In this document: one piece after another, positions 9,569 through 20,753 of the stretch
Layout: every line of letters starts with the position of its first letter
How positions within the stretch are numbered: the first letter of the stretch is position 1
Assembly: GCA_033557465.1 (NCBI GenBank)
Contig: CM066043.1
Span: 79,514,662-79,578,661, forward strand
DNA from: Ichthyophis bannanicus
Lineage: Eukaryota > Chordata > Amphibia > Gymnophiona > Ichthyophiidae
Length of the DNA stretch: 64,000 bases
Direction of reading: 5' to 3'
Program-made: the position numbers and the translations under genes
Notes under the pieces: model-generated
What the model saw: only the letters and a program-made list of their open reading frames with translations
What the model was told of the DNA's origin: nothing
The model's database searches: none

Positions 9569-10690
9569 CTAAACCTCAAAGAGATTCCGGAGTACTGCCT
9601 GGCCAAAAGCACTGTCCCTACGGGACTCCCTCTCCAGACAGTAATGGGCCACAAAAGTCTGGCTTGAAGACCAAGTTGCAGCCCTGCAGATGTCTACCAA
9701 GGGCACAGAGCGGAGATGAGGCAATGCCCTGACACGATGGGCCGTGACCCTACCCTGCAAAGGAAGGTCAGCCGCCTTGTAAGCCCAGGTGATACAGTCA
9801 GCCACCCAGATGGACAAGGTACGCTTGGACACAGCCAACCCCAACTTATTGGGGTCAAAGGAGACAAAGAGCTGAGTAGCCCTTCTATGTCCCTGCGTAC
9901 GGTCAAGGTAGAAGGATAAGGCCCTCCTACAGTCCAGGGTATGCAGGACTGCTTCAGCCTGGCTTGCATGAGGCCTAGGGAAGAATGTTGGAAGAACCAC
10001 CTCCTGGTTGAGGTGGAAAGAGGAGACAACCTTGGGGAGGAACTTTGGATGAGTCCTAAGGACTACCCTGTTCCTATAAATCCTGGTGTAAGGTCTATCA
10101 CAGACCAGGGCCTGAAGCTCACTCACTCGCCTAGCCGAGGTGAGGGCTATCAGGAAGAGAGTCTTCCAGAAAAGGAAGCGTAGAGGGCAAGTAGCCATCG
10201 GCTCAAAGGGTGGGCGAGTCAGTTGCTGCAAGACCACATTCAGCTCCCACTCAGGAGCAGGAGGACGGATGGGAGGCTTGAGCAAAAGCAAGCCCCTGAG
10301 AAAGCGGGACACCAAGGGGTGACCTGAGAGAGAATGTCCCTCCACTAGTGAGTGGTGAGCTGCTAGAGCTGAGAGGTGGACCCGAACAGAATTGGACTTA
10401 CTGCACTTATCAAATCAGGAACTTAAGTACTAAAGCACTACTGGCACAGTACAGGAGAAAGGATCCTCTGTACGTAGCTGACACCACACAGAAAACCTCT
10501 TCCATTTAAGGGCATAGGTTTTCCTAGTGGACTGTTTCCTAGAGGCTAGGACAAACTCCTCAACTTCCTGAGGTAGGCCCCAGGGAGCCAAAACTACCCT
10601 TGCAGCCTCCAGGCCATCAGGTTGAGAGCTTTGAGATTGGGGTGCAGAAGGGAACCCTGCTCCTGTGAGAGAAGGTCGGGTTGCAACCCC
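9569..10690 (-). pseudogene. DIRS A tyrosine recombinase (broken)
   Basis: The main open part (9569-10345) has the DIRS-family signatures: TSARRVSEL with the first catalytic arginine, TAHRVRA as the H-x-x-R block, and AHYCLERES with the nucleophile tyrosine. The N-terminal part (RKQSTRKTYALKWKRF) is in the same frame around 10430-10640, separated by two stop codons near 10395-10432. Compared with E, about four residues after HRVRA are deleted. Recombinase would integrate a circular DNA copy. Non-functional as read. Confidence 0.85.
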
Positions 10691-12565
10691 AGAGGTAGTG
10701 GGGAATCCACTGCTAGCTGAAGCAGAAGTGGAAACCAAGGCTGCCTCGGCCACCTGGAAGCTACCAGCAGGACCAAGGCCTTGTCCTGAAGAGTCTTGAA
10801 AAGAGTTCAGGCTACCAAGGGCGTGGGAGGAAACGCATACAGGAGGCCCTGACACCAGGACATCCGAAAAGCATCTGGTGCTATCCTCAAAGGATGCGGT
10901 TGCCTGGAGCAGAACTTGGGCAGTTGCTTGTTCAGCGGACTGGCAAAGAGATCTATCCAAGGGAGACCCCACTTCAGGAAGATCTTCTGAACGACCAAGG
11001 GATGCAGCTGCCACTCGTGGGGCTGCAGAATTCTGCTCAACCGGTCGGCCAGGCAGTTCTCCTGGCCTGGAAGGTACACCGCCTTGAGAAGCATGTTGTG
11101 CTTTAGGGTAAAGGAACAAAGGTCTTGAGTCTCCCGACAAAGGAGCTTTGACCCAGTCCCGCCCTGTTTGTTCACATAAAACATGGCTACCTGGTTGTCT
11201 GTTTGAATCAAGACTGAGCGGTGAGCTAGGGCCGGAGAAAAAGCCTTGAGAGCTAAGCGGATAGCTCGAAGTTCTAGGAGATTGATCTGTTGGGCTGCCT
11301 CCCAGGGAGACCAGAGGCCTTGAGTGCACTTGTCCAGACAATGAGCACCCCAGCCCTGCAGAGAGGCGTCGGTGGTGAGGACCACCGAGTATTCTGGCAT
11401 TTGGAAGGGCATCCCCTTCAGCAGATTGGGTGGATGTAGCCACCAGCTGAGGGAGGCCAAAAGGGGTCTGGACACCCTTATCCTGTCTCTTAGGCGACCT
11501 GTGGCCTGAGACCACTGATTCCGAAGGCACCACTGTGCAGGCCTCATATGGAGCTTGGCATTGGGAGTCACATGCACTGTCGAAGCCATGTGGCCCAGAA
11601 GCCTGAGGCAGAGTCTGGGACCTGTTTAGAAACTGTTTGGCCACGTCCATCAGTCTTTGAGCCCTGTCTTCTGGCAAGAATGCCTTTGCCAGTTGAGAAT
11701 CCAACCTTGCCCCTATGAACTCCAAGTTCTGGGAGGGGAGCAAAGTGGACTTTGCAAAGTTTATGACAAAGCCCACATTTTGAAGCAGAGCAATGGTTCT
11801 GAGGGTGGCTTGCCTGGCCTCCAGGGACGTCTGACCCCTGATGAGCCCGTCGTCCAGATAGGGAAAGACAAAGATGCCTTGATTTCTCAGGTAGGCCGCA
11901 ACCACTGCCAGGCACTTGGTAAAGACCCTGGGAGCGGAGGTCAGGCCAAAAGGTAGTACTCTGTACTGATAATGGTTTCCTCCCACAATGAACCTGAGGT
12001 ACTTTCTGTGGTCTGGATGAATGAGGATGTGAGTGTACGTATCCTTTAGATCTAAGAAGCATAGCCAATCTCCCTGCTGGAGGTAGGGCAGAAGTGTTCC
12101 AAGAGTAAGCATCTTGAACCTTTCTTTCTCTAGGAACTTGTTGAGGTTCCTGAGGTCCAGAATGGGTCGAAGGCCACCGGTCCTTTTGGGTACCAGGAAA
12201 TACCTGGAGTAGAATCCGTGACCTTGCAAGTGGGGAGGCACAGGCTCCACCGCCCTGTCCACCAACAGACCTTGGAGCTCTCGAAGGAGAAGGTCTGTGT
12301 GCAGGGGAGGCCTCAAGGGCTCCTCTGGGAAGTAAGGAGGAGGCAGTTGATGAAAATGCAGGGCATAGCCCTTTTGGACTGTGTCCAGTACCCAACTGTC
12401 GGTGGTAATGAGAGGCCACTGGTGGGCAAAGCGTACAAGGCGACCGCCTGTGCAGGGCTGGGAAAGCAGGGACGGAGTAGCTACGCTCAAGGAGTCAAAA
12501 ACCCCCACCCTGCTGAGTGGAAGCAGGGGCAGAAGGCTTGGGGGTCCTCTGCCTACGGGGCCCAT
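10594..12565 (-). pseudogene. DIRS A reverse transcriptase-RNase H-methyltransferase (broken)
   Basis: The RT part starts at MGPVGRGPP (12565) and shows VPKRTGGLRPILDLRNLN, a CFLDLKD block and FPYLDDG (YLDD catalytic motif; the usual W after it is G). A frameshift near 11600 moves the frame; RNase H follows (TTDASLQGWGAH, DNQVAMFYVNKQGG) and then the methyltransferase-like part (DLFASPLNKQ, YAFPPTPL) with a stop at 10807 and its end (WPRQPWFPLL) at 10594-10776. The RT start overlaps the gag end by 71 bp, in another frame. Confidence 0.88.
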
Positions 12566-13751
12566 TACCCTGGCCCTTGGCTTGCTGACCTTGGGGGGCA
12601 GCTTGGGCAGCCTGATACTGAGGGTACTGTTTGTAGGCAGTGCCCTTCCTCGGGTAAAAGGACTTTTTACCCGAGCCCTTCTTTTTATGTGAAGGGGCAG
12701 AGGTCTTCCTCGACAGCCTTGTCCGGGTAAGGTGCTCGGTCTCGAGCTGAGCGGCCTTCTCGGTCACGGGTTTGCCAAAAAGGTTCTCACCTCGGCAGGG
12801 GACATCGACCAACTTGTCCTGAACCCATGGCTCAAGGTTCGATGACTGCAGCCACGCCTGGCGTCGAGCCACGATGCCGGCAGCCGCAACTCGGGCCGAA
12901 GCCACGAAGCCATCGTAGGCGGCGCGGGAAATGAACTTTGAGCATTCCCGAATCCCCGAGGACAAGGTCTTAAATCTCTGCAAGGGTTCCCCGGAGAGAC
13001 CAGCAGAGAATCCGGCCAATTCCTTGGCCAGGTCTCGCAAGTACATGCCCATGTACAGCTGGTAAGACTGGACACGGCAAGCAAGCATAGACCCCTGGAA
13101 GCACTTTCTACCAACGCCATCGAGGTTGCGGGCCTCTCTGCCAGTGAGCACCACGGAGTGCATCTTCTGGCTCTTCAGACGATGCATGGCCGATTCCACA
13201 ACCATGGAATGATGTGGTAGCTGTGCTTTCTGGAAACCAGGGCTTTTGCGGAGTCGATGGATGGAATCGACTCGCTTGCTCAAAACCGGCGCTGAGGCCG
13301 GTGCCTCCCACATCCGGAAGAGGAGCCGTTCCAGCATCAGAGGATCCGGGACAGTAAAGGCCTCCTTCGGAGGAGTCTCGTACTGTAGAGCATCGAGCTC
13401 CTCGGCTCGAGGCTCTTCCTCGGGATCAGCAGGGATAGCCAAGGCAGCAGCCATATCCCGGACGAACTCAGAGAACCTAGTGTCCTCCGGAGGGGATCTG
13501 CTCCGGGGCTCAGACTGCGGTGAGTCCGACGGGACGCACCGAGTCTTAAAAGTATCGGGAGACTCCTCGTCCTCCGTCTCCCAGGCGGACTCATTCGAGG
13601 AGGAGTCAGGGTCCGACCCCACGGGGCCCCGAGGATCGGCTCGGTCTCCGGGGTTGACTTCGAAGTCGACGTCCCGGTGGTCGGGGCAGATGCACCAGAC
13701 AGGCTGGCCATCAGTGCCCGCTGCTGCTCCATGAAGGCAGACAATCTGCAC
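12495..13751 (-). CDS. DIRS A gag, C-terminal LAP2alpha-like part
   Basis: An open frame of up to 418 codons. It contains an acidic serine-rich stretch (DEESPDTFKTR), the segment KSPGFQKAQLPHHSMVVESAM, YQLYMGMYLRDLAKE, NLFGKPVTEKAAQLE, then a lysine-rich tail ending QQGGGF. This is the capsid-like gag of vertebrate DIRS elements, the family from which the LAP2alpha-specific region of mammals is thought to derive. The true start is upstream, at the zinc-finger start (14280), but a frameshift separates the two parts, so the N-terminal residues of this frame may not be native. Confidence 0.75.
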   Translation of the reverse strand: MQIVCLHGAAAGTDGQPVWCICPDHRDVDFEVNPGDRADPRGPVGSDPDSSSNESAWETEDEESPDTFKTRCVPSDSPQSEPRSRSPPEDTRFSEFVRDMAAALAIPADPEEEPRAEELDALQYETPPKEAFTVPDPLMLERLLFRMWEAPASAPVLSKRVDSIHRLRKSPGFQKAQLPHHSMVVESAMHRLKSQKMHSVVLTGREARNLDGVGRKCFQGSMLACRVQSYQLYMGMYLRDLAKELAGFSAGLSGEPLQRFKTLSSGIRECSKFISRAAYDGFVASARVAAAGIVARRQAWLQSSNLEPWVQDKLVDVPCRGENLFGKPVTEKAAQLETEHLTRTRLSRKTSAPSHKKKGSGKKSFYPRKGTAYKQYPQYQAAQAAPQGQQAKGQGNGPRRQRTPKPSAPASTQQGGGF

Positions 13752-14280
13752 TCAGCTCGGGAGACGCAGCAGCCACCGACTCGGGCCCCGGCGGCAGCTC
13801 TCTGGGAGGAGAGTCTACGAGGACTACGGGGCTTACGTGTCCAGCAGACTCCGGCTCCACGCGAGGAACTTTGGCAGGCTTCTCTTGGTCCATGGGCCCG
13901 GGATGGCTGTCGGGGGTCTGAGACCTGGCCCTCGAGGGACCAGGGACCTCCTCCGACGCCGCCCTCGCGAGCCGCTTCTTCCTCTTGCATTCCCGGTCGG
14001 GGGACCCCCTGTCCGAGGAGCTTCGACGGCGATCGGGATCGGAATCCCGAGATGTCGAGGCCTCAGACGAGGTTCGGGCCCGGCCGGAGGCAGAGTCCGA
14101 GAAAAACCTCTCCTTCTGATGCTGTCAACCTTTGAGTGCCTTGGAAGACATCTTCCCACATGGCACACACGACTTGGGGTCATGGTCAGGACAGAGGCAC
14201 CGCAGGCAGCAGTCGTGTGTGTCGGTGAGAGACATAAGTTTCTTACACCGATCACACTTTTTAAAACCACTGGAAGCCAT
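13752..14280 (-). pseudogene. DIRS A gag N-terminus with zinc-binding module (frameshifted)
   Basis: Gag starts at 14280 with MASSGFKKCDRCKKLMSL, followed by THDCCLRC and a PCGK block: a C-x2-C ... H-x-C-C-x2-C ... C-x2-C zinc-binding pattern shared by copies B, D and E. The frame closes at 14125 soon after SSKALKG; the linker to the main gag frame runs in other frames through 13711-14120. The upstream 14281-14650 is untranslated leader. Confidence 0.75.
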
Positions 14281-14861
14281 CGGGGAAAAAAGAGCCCCTG
14301 CGAGGTCAAAAGACCGGCCCTCCAGGGAAAAATGAAAAAAGGGGCGCGAACGCCAGCCACGAAGGGCAAAAACCGAAAAAATAAATAAGCGGGCTCGATA
14401 CCGGTGTACCAAACCCGGCGGGAGGGGAACCGGCGTCGAACCGGAGAAAAATAGCGAAAAATCGCTGATGAAAAAATCACTTTTATTCGGGAGAACAGGA
14501 CACACGTCCGGTGGGCTTCTCGGAAAAAAAGAGACCGAGGTAAGATGGCACCTTTAGGCGGGAAGGGAACCGCGCATGCGTGCCAGCATTCCCAAAGGCT
14601 TTCATGGAAATCTGGGGAAATGCTCCGCTGGGGCTTCATTGGCGCCAATGACACCCGCTGGGGCTTCATCGGCGCAGATGACACCCATATGTGAGGACTG
14701 ACTTCCTGCTTGGTCCTGGAGAATGAATATTCATGATATATTTGCATCCACTGCCTCCCATTGTATGCAAATATATTTCATAAATATTCATTAGGGACAT
14801 CCTGAAAACCAGGCTAGATTATGGTGCACTAGGACTGGAATTAGCCACCCCTGATCTAAAG

Positions 14862-16816
14862 TGTGATGACAAAACATTTTTTCAGGTATATTTGGGACAA
14901 AAGGAAGATCAGAGATGGAATTGCAAGACTCAAAAGTGCCGAGAACGGATTTGTGGAAAGTGACATTGAAAAAGCAAAAATGCTAAACAAATACTTCTGT
15001 TCTATTTTTACTAAAGAAACTCCTGGAGAAGGACGACCTGTGATTGACAAATATACAAATGGGAATGGTGTAGATACCACACTATTCACAGATGATGTGT
15101 TTGAACAGCTTGCAAGAATGAAGGTGAACAAGGCCATGGGACCGAATGGGATACATCCCAAGATACTGAAAGAGCTCAGAGAGGTTCTGGCAGGGCCTTT
15201 AAAAGATGTTTTTAATAGATCCTTGGAGACAGGAGATGTTCCACAGGAGTGGAGAAGGGCTGATGTAGTACCTCTTCACAAAAGTGGTAATAGGGAAGAA
15301 CTGGCAAACTACAGGCCCGTGAGCCTTAATTCAGTGGAGGGAAAAGTAATAGAGGTGTTCCTGAAAGAACAAATAGTGGACTCTCTCAAAACCAATAGGT
15401 TGCATGATCCGAGGCAACATGGTTTTACCAAAGGATGATCATGACAAACAAATCTGATTGAGTTCTTTGACTGGGGGATCAGAAAACTAGATCAAGGGCA
15501 TGCGATGGATGTGATCTACCTAGATTTCAGCAAAGCCTTTGATACTGTTCCTTATAGGAGGCTTATCCATAAACCGAACAGCCTGGGGATGCGTCCCAAG
15601 GTGGTGAACTGGTTCAGAAATTGGTTGACTGACAGACAACAGAAGGTGATGGTAAACAGAACTTACTCAGATGAAAGGAAGGTGATTAGCGGTGTGCCCC
15701 AGGGTTTGATCCTGGGACTGGTACGGTTTAATATATTTGTGAGTGATATTGCTGAAGGACTGAATGGAAAAGTCTGACTTTTTGCAAATGACACAAAAAT
15801 TTGCAACAGAGTAGACTCCCCTGAGGGAGTGGATAATATGAGGAAAGATCTACAAAAGTTGGAAGAATAAATCTTAACTGCCAAGCATTAGACCAATGTA
15901 AAGAAGTGCAGTGTCATGCACTTGGGATGCAGAAATCCAAGAAAATTGTATGCGATAGGGGGTGAGAGATTGGTGTGCATGGATCAGGAGAAGGACCTTG
16001 GAATGTTTGTTTCTGAGGATCTCAAGGTGGTGAAACAGTGTGACAAGGCAGTGGCAAAAGAAAGAAGGATGCTGGATTGCATACAGTGAGGAATTACCAG
16101 CAGAAAGGAAGAGGTACTAATGCCACTGTACAAGTTGCTGGTGAAGCCTCACTTGGAATATTGTGTTCAGTTTTGGAGATCTTATCTCACAAAGGATATA
16201 AAAAGACTGGAAACGATTCAGAGGAAGGCAACCAAAATTATTTAGTACCTTCCAGAAGACATATGAGAAGAGACTTGAAGACCTAAATATGTATACTGTA
16301 GAGGAGAGGAGGGACAGGGGAGATATGATACAGACCTTTAAATACTTACGGGATATTAATGAACAAACAAATCTTTTTCAAAGACGGGGAAGCTGCAATA
16401 CTAGAGGGCATAACATGAAGCTGCAAGGGGGTAAACTGAAAGGCAACGTCAGGAAATACTTTTTTACCGAAAGGGTGGTGGATGCTTGAAATGCCCTCCT
16501 GATGGAAGTGGTGGGGGCAAATACAGTGACAGAATTCCAAATGGCATGGGACAGACACAGTAGATATTTTTATAGCAACAGGATAAAATCTAAATAACCT
16601 TAACTGTCAGCTATAGTTATAGTTACTTTTATTTGATATACCGCCCAAATAGGGGATGACCTGCACAGAGCGGTGAGTACACCATTAAACAGAGGCATGG
16701 GGAGGGGTGACTTGCATGAAGCAGCAGGTGCACCTACTCTTACCACCTTTCTGGGCAGACAAGATGGACGATGATGGTCTTTATCTGTCGACATATACTA
16801 TGTTACTATGTAAAAC
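14862..16816 (+). pseudogene. CR1-type LINE G, reverse transcriptase and 3' end
   Basis: Continuation of 8443-8775. Plus-strand RT blocks: GPNGIHPKILKELREVL, EWRRADVVPLHKSG, NYRPVSLNS, DVIYLDFSKAFDTVPYRRL, GVPQGLILG, then a degenerate LFANDTKICNRV block (the usual FADD is altered). Stops at 15437 and 15776 and several frame changes show decay. The C-terminal domain (RRDRGDMIQTFKYL, KYFFTERVVDA) is readable to about 16570, and the tail ends near 16816 in the CR1-like 'actatgttactatg'. Confidence 0.85.
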
Positions 16817-17130
16817 AAGAGGACAAGCCTTTGAACTAATAATCAGCAGATGGAAGACAAAAGTATTTTTTCACGCAACACAAACTGTGGAATCTGTTGC
16901 TGGAGGACATGGTCAAGACAAATAACATAACAAGGTCAAAAGAAGCTTGGACAAGTTACTGAAGAAAAAAATTCATTAAAAAAAAACATTACTAGCCAGG
17001 TAGAGACTTAGGAGAGCTATTGCTTAGCCCTGGAAATGAGCTATGAGAAATAGATCTATTTTGGGGATCTGCTGGGTACCTGTGAAGTCCTCAATGGACA
17101 GTAGCATGACTCAGCATGCCTTTATGTGTT
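16817..17130 (+). mobile_element. Second CR1-like 3' tail
   Basis: Sequence equivalent to the C-terminal and tail part of other CR1 copies: FFHATQTVES-like residues, KEAWTSY-like text, then a 3' non-coding end. It directly follows the LINE G end and may be an independent truncated insertion. Confidence 0.45.
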
Positions 17131-17146
17131 CCTGCAATACCATATA

Positions 17147-17617
17147 CCACTAGCTCCCAAATCTGAGGTCAGGACCCCAAATAGGGTCACATCATCAGTA
17201 GATGGGATGGGGGTCACAGAAACATGGCCGTTTTCCCTTCTCTCTGGACTTCCACTGGGACCTGTTTGAGTTTGTTCAATCCTCACGGAATGCCAAACCC
17301 AATTTTGCATTATCCTCCCACTAGCAAAAGGGGAGAGAGCACGTTAATCGTGTGTAGACCTCATTCTGCTGGTTCAGCATGAATACGACACACATAGGAA
17401 AGAAGCACTGTCCTCCTACCAGCGAAGGCAAGGTGGGCAGTAAGGCTGCTTTACTTCCTGTTCTAGTACGAAGCAGGCAGTTCAGTTTGGAAAACAGAAA
17501 GCTTTTCACTAGGGCACTGTCCAATAGAAATGGGGCAACATCCTCATGAACCCATGCCCCTATCAGTCACCCCAAGAACTTTCAAAAGGCACACTGGTTG
17601 AGAAACACTGACCTATG
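17147..17617. mobile_element. hAT-like remnant
   Basis: The right end reads, on the minus strand, CAGTGTTTCTCAACCAGTG, the classic hAT terminus. The left part has 'aggtcaggaccccaaatagg', the common subterminal phrase of such elements. A short similar phrase recurs near 17860. No target duplication was confirmed and there is no transposase. The interior and 17618-17940 hold nothing I can name. Confidence 0.5.
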
Positions 17618-17940
17618 CCAAGTAGTGGCAGTCACCAGTCAGCCCTTTTCCCCCTCCTGGGTAAGCTTCCTGTTAGACTGGAAAGCCATGCTGAGTACTG
17701 AGGTCTGTAAGCACACCCTGCGCACTGACACAAGGGACCCTGTGATGACTGCTGCTGCTCCTGCCACTACCATTGCTGCTGCTTCCTGCTTAGATGAATG
17801 GAAGCAGGGGAAAGAGGCTGGAGACCTGCTATTTTGATTTCAACATCATCTGAGGTCACGCAAATTTTCAGTTGTTAAAATGGGGTCATATGGGATAAAA
17901 GCAAAAAGCATTGCCATTAACAAAGGGTATTAGTAACTAA

Positions 17941-18341
17941 GGGGCATGATTACTAAAGTGCACTATTAGTGCAGTGCTTGATACATGCTAAGGGTGCTGC
18001 GATAACCATTAACACAGAACCCCACACTAAAAATTTCACACTAACTGGTTAGCACATAATTGGGCGGGGACTAGAGGTGTTAGGGGTATAGCATGGGCAT
18101 TGACAGGGTATCATGGATAGCACCACTGTTTTGGGCATGCGTTAACCATGCCAGTTGCCATTAGCACAGTCACACCTAACGCCACCTCAATGGGTGGCAG
18201 TAGGTGCAGTCGCATACCAGTTAATGCAGTGCTGCAAGGTAGCATTGCTCTATTGGCAGGGGGGGACAAATGTACATGCCCCCATGCTAAATTGGCAGGC
18301 CAATTGTGTGCTATCACCATGCATCTTAGAAATGATGCCCC
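17941..18341. mobile_element. Harbinger-like MITE, 401 bp
   Basis: Ends are GGGGCATGATTACTAA and, in reverse, GGGGCATCATTTCTAAG, flanked by TAA on both sides (17938-17940, 18342-18344). Same logic as the MITE at 6144. Interior rich in GTTAA/CACC motifs, no protein. Confidence 0.65.
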
Positions 18342-19293
18342 TAAGTCTCTTTACATAGAATGCAACCTGCAGTAAAATAATGTGCATTAATGCCATTCGC
18401 ATGTACAAAGATGGTAGCACATGTTAGGAACTTTAGTTGTTAAGATTATAAGCCCTCTAGGGCAGAGAAATGTCAACCTGAAATGTAACTCACCTTGAGC
18501 TCAGTGCTGCAAAATCAATGCCATGCTATTTTTTTTTTTAGTGTTGAGTCTGACTCATTCTTTCATGGACTTTGCTAAAGAAGTTGGAATTAAAAGGGCA
18601 TGGAGGCAAAGTTGCAAAAGTCAAACTAACTCAGCATATCTAGATTGACCTGGTTTAGGTGGCAATGTTAGACAATGCTACCTAGGCAGAAGGGTGTAGT
18701 AAATGCAGCAAAAGCTCTGGACTCGACAGTCATAGGGCCCACAGCGAGGAGCGCTCTGAAAGTGCCTCTTGAACCTGCAGAAACAAAAAAAAAATGGGAC
18801 ACGTGAAATATAAAGCTCATGGGTGGAGTCAGGTCAAAGAGCATCAGCACAGCCTTGGTTATGCTATACATAGTAACTTCCTCCCCCCCCCCTGTATATG
18901 ATGTAGTAAAAAAGATTTATTTGAAGGGATTTAAGAAGGGCTTAAATTCTGGGGGAATGACCTGAAACACCGTTCCGGCATTCTGCTTCAGACTTTGGGG
19001 CATATTCTGCTTCAGCCCCTCCCTTCCATGCAGCCTACAGGGAAGAGGAGATAGGGTGAGTCTGGAGCGGAGCAGAGAACAGCCACTCTATTCACTAATA
19101 GAGTAGTTGCTTTTCTCCCACTGATGGCCGGCCTGCCCCCTCCCTTGGTTCCACAGTTCCTTTTCCTCTTTGTATACAAGTTAAGTCCTAGATTTTTCCT
19201 TTTCAAAGTTAGTAAGAACCCATATGTGACTTATAAACACACATTTGTTAGATGGGTGAGCAACGAAAAATGCAAAGCTCTAGTATGAACAAA
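18342..19293. other. No gene seen
   Basis: Contains an A-rich run at about 18786-18795 and a C-run near 18885. Short open frames (18668-18871, 19012-19206) have no recognisable domains. Confidence 0.4.
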
Positions 19294-19878
19294 CAGGGCT
19301 GGTCCAAGGTATCATGCCCTAAGCAAACCAACAGCCAAGTGCCCCTATCCCACCTCTCTCCCCACCTATAGTCTATCATCTGCTCTTTCCAACCCCCCCC
19401 CCCCCAAGGTCTCCAGTATCTCTCCTTCCCTACCCCCCTCCAAGGTGTCCAGTATGTCTCCCCCTCTTTCTTTACAGCCACAACGTGACCTGCATCTTCC
19501 CTCACTCATTGCTGCTGCTGCCGCCCTCATTACCCTACCTCTGCGGGAGATTTAAAAAATTCAGGTCCGTGAGAGGGGTTGGGGGTTGCGGTGGAAGTTC
19601 TTTTATGCCACTATCAGCGGCAGGCCTTTCAGCATCTGTGCATGCACATATGCACACTCAAGGCCCTGCTGCATCCCACCCATTCTGATGTGGCAGCCAC
19701 ACACATAGATGCTGAAAGGCCCACCACCGATAGTGGCACTGCTGCAGTAATAGAGATAGAGTGGTGAGGAAGGCAGCAACAATGGTAGGGGAAAGGGAAG
19801 AGGGGGGAGATGGCACACTGCTGCCACCTCCTGAAGCCTGCCAGCTTAAGCAGATGCCTAGTGGTTGGGCCAGCCCTG
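19294..19878. mobile_element. hAT-like non-autonomous element, about 585 bp
   Basis: Ends CAGGGCTGGTCCAAGG and, in reverse, CAGGGCTGGCCCAACC form terminal inverted repeats. The flanks do not show a convincing 8-bp duplication, so the insertion is old or misbounded. The interior contains an imperfect inverted pair (about 19612-19640 with 19705-19735: GGCAGGCCTTTCAGCATCTG against its near complement). No transposase. Confidence 0.45.
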
Positions 19879-20753
19879 ACTAAATACAAAAGAGTCCTAA
19901 GATTGGGACTCAAGGCAATGCAATGTGTGCCTTTAAGTCAATGCTGACTCCTGGCGACCCAGTAGCTCCTGAGTTTTCCTGGCAGTGGGATCGGAAGCAG
20001 AGTGTCAGGCCTTTCTTCCAAGGCAATGGAGGGTTGTCACTTATAAACGTCATCCCCATATGCGTAATTTGGACCTGTGCTCTCAATGTGGCTTTTTAGC
20101 ACCTAAAAATACACATGTAATTTGCATGCCTAATCTATCCACAGGAAAAAACCTTCCATTTGCACACACAAGTGTTCAATTTTACAACTTAAATTCCACA
20201 TATCTATTCTGCCACATGGCAGCCCAGTCTTGGAAGTTAATATGTGTATGCATCGTATATTTGAAAATAAAGTTGGTTTGGCGCATTCTCAAAATTATAT
20301 GTGCATGTCTGCAGTTTGACTTTGCCTCTCCTCTCTTCCCCATGGCTGAAAAGACTGACAAATCAAATCTTAATCAAAAAACAAACCAACAAAAAAAACA
20401 GGCTTCAAAAAGCTTCTTCAATGTTTCAAAAACATGCATCACTCACTACTGACAACAAACAATAATGGTGGTTACTTCACCTTTTCTTACAAATAAAACA
20501 CAAAACAAAAGGTGAAATTGTTCTTGTTTCAATCTCAATCTCACTGTGAGGATTACTTAAGTCCAAAAGTAAAAGGTATCATATCAATAGCACTTTTCAT
20601 AACAAATTGCCTTTAAAACAGACAAGTGTTCAGTGCTGATTGTAACTCATCTGAACTACTGAAAAGGCATCAGCTGAATACAAAAAATATTTGATCCAGT
20701 ATACCAAAATCACTCTTTATTTAAAGTATCTCTACTTGTGTCCTTAATTTAAT
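19879..20753. other. No gene seen; SINE-like phrase near 19930
   Basis: 19925-19970 reads 'tttaagtcaatgctgactcc' then 'tggcgaccc', a short module common in vertebrate SINEs and seen again near 31165. The remainder is AT-rich without domains; a 155-codon open frame at 19985-20452 looks fortuitous. Confidence 0.35.

Larger units (their letters stand above)
8839..14723 (-). mobile_element. DIRS-type retrotransposon A (near full length)
   Basis: Coding order on the minus strand is zinc-finger gag, RT/RNase H/methyltransferase, tyrosine recombinase. Inverted termini are AGAGTAGTTAGTCACCTG at the left and ...TTGGTCCTGGAGAA at the right, with an internal complementary region at 9347-9450. No target duplication is seen, as usual for DIRS. 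It belongs to the same subfamily as D (termini with the 'gaagccccagcgg' motif). It sits within a hAT MITE within a CR1. Left terminus expanded to nine copies of a 30-bp unit, right terminus two copies. Coding regions are broken by frameshifts and stops, so it is not autonomous. Confidence 0.9.
8776..14853. mobile_element. hAT MITE inside LINE G, itself split by DIRS A
   Basis: The ends CAGAGGTGGCCAACTCCAG (8776) and, in reverse, CAGGGGTGGCTAATTCCAG (ending 14853) are inverted repeats. A perfect 8-bp duplication ATCTAAAG flanks it (8768-8775, 14854-14861). Without the DIRS insert the element is about 193 bp, with an interior matching the intact relative at 23753-23922 (TGAATAT...ATTCATTAGGGACATCCTG region). 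hAT assignment rests on the CAG ends and the 8-bp duplication. Confidence 0.8.

Noticed and set aside
9694..10029. Alternative minus frames over DIRS genes (also 41577-41924, 42661-43290, 12764-13120)
   Set aside because: Shadow frames of recombinase and gag; the other frame carries the conserved motifs.
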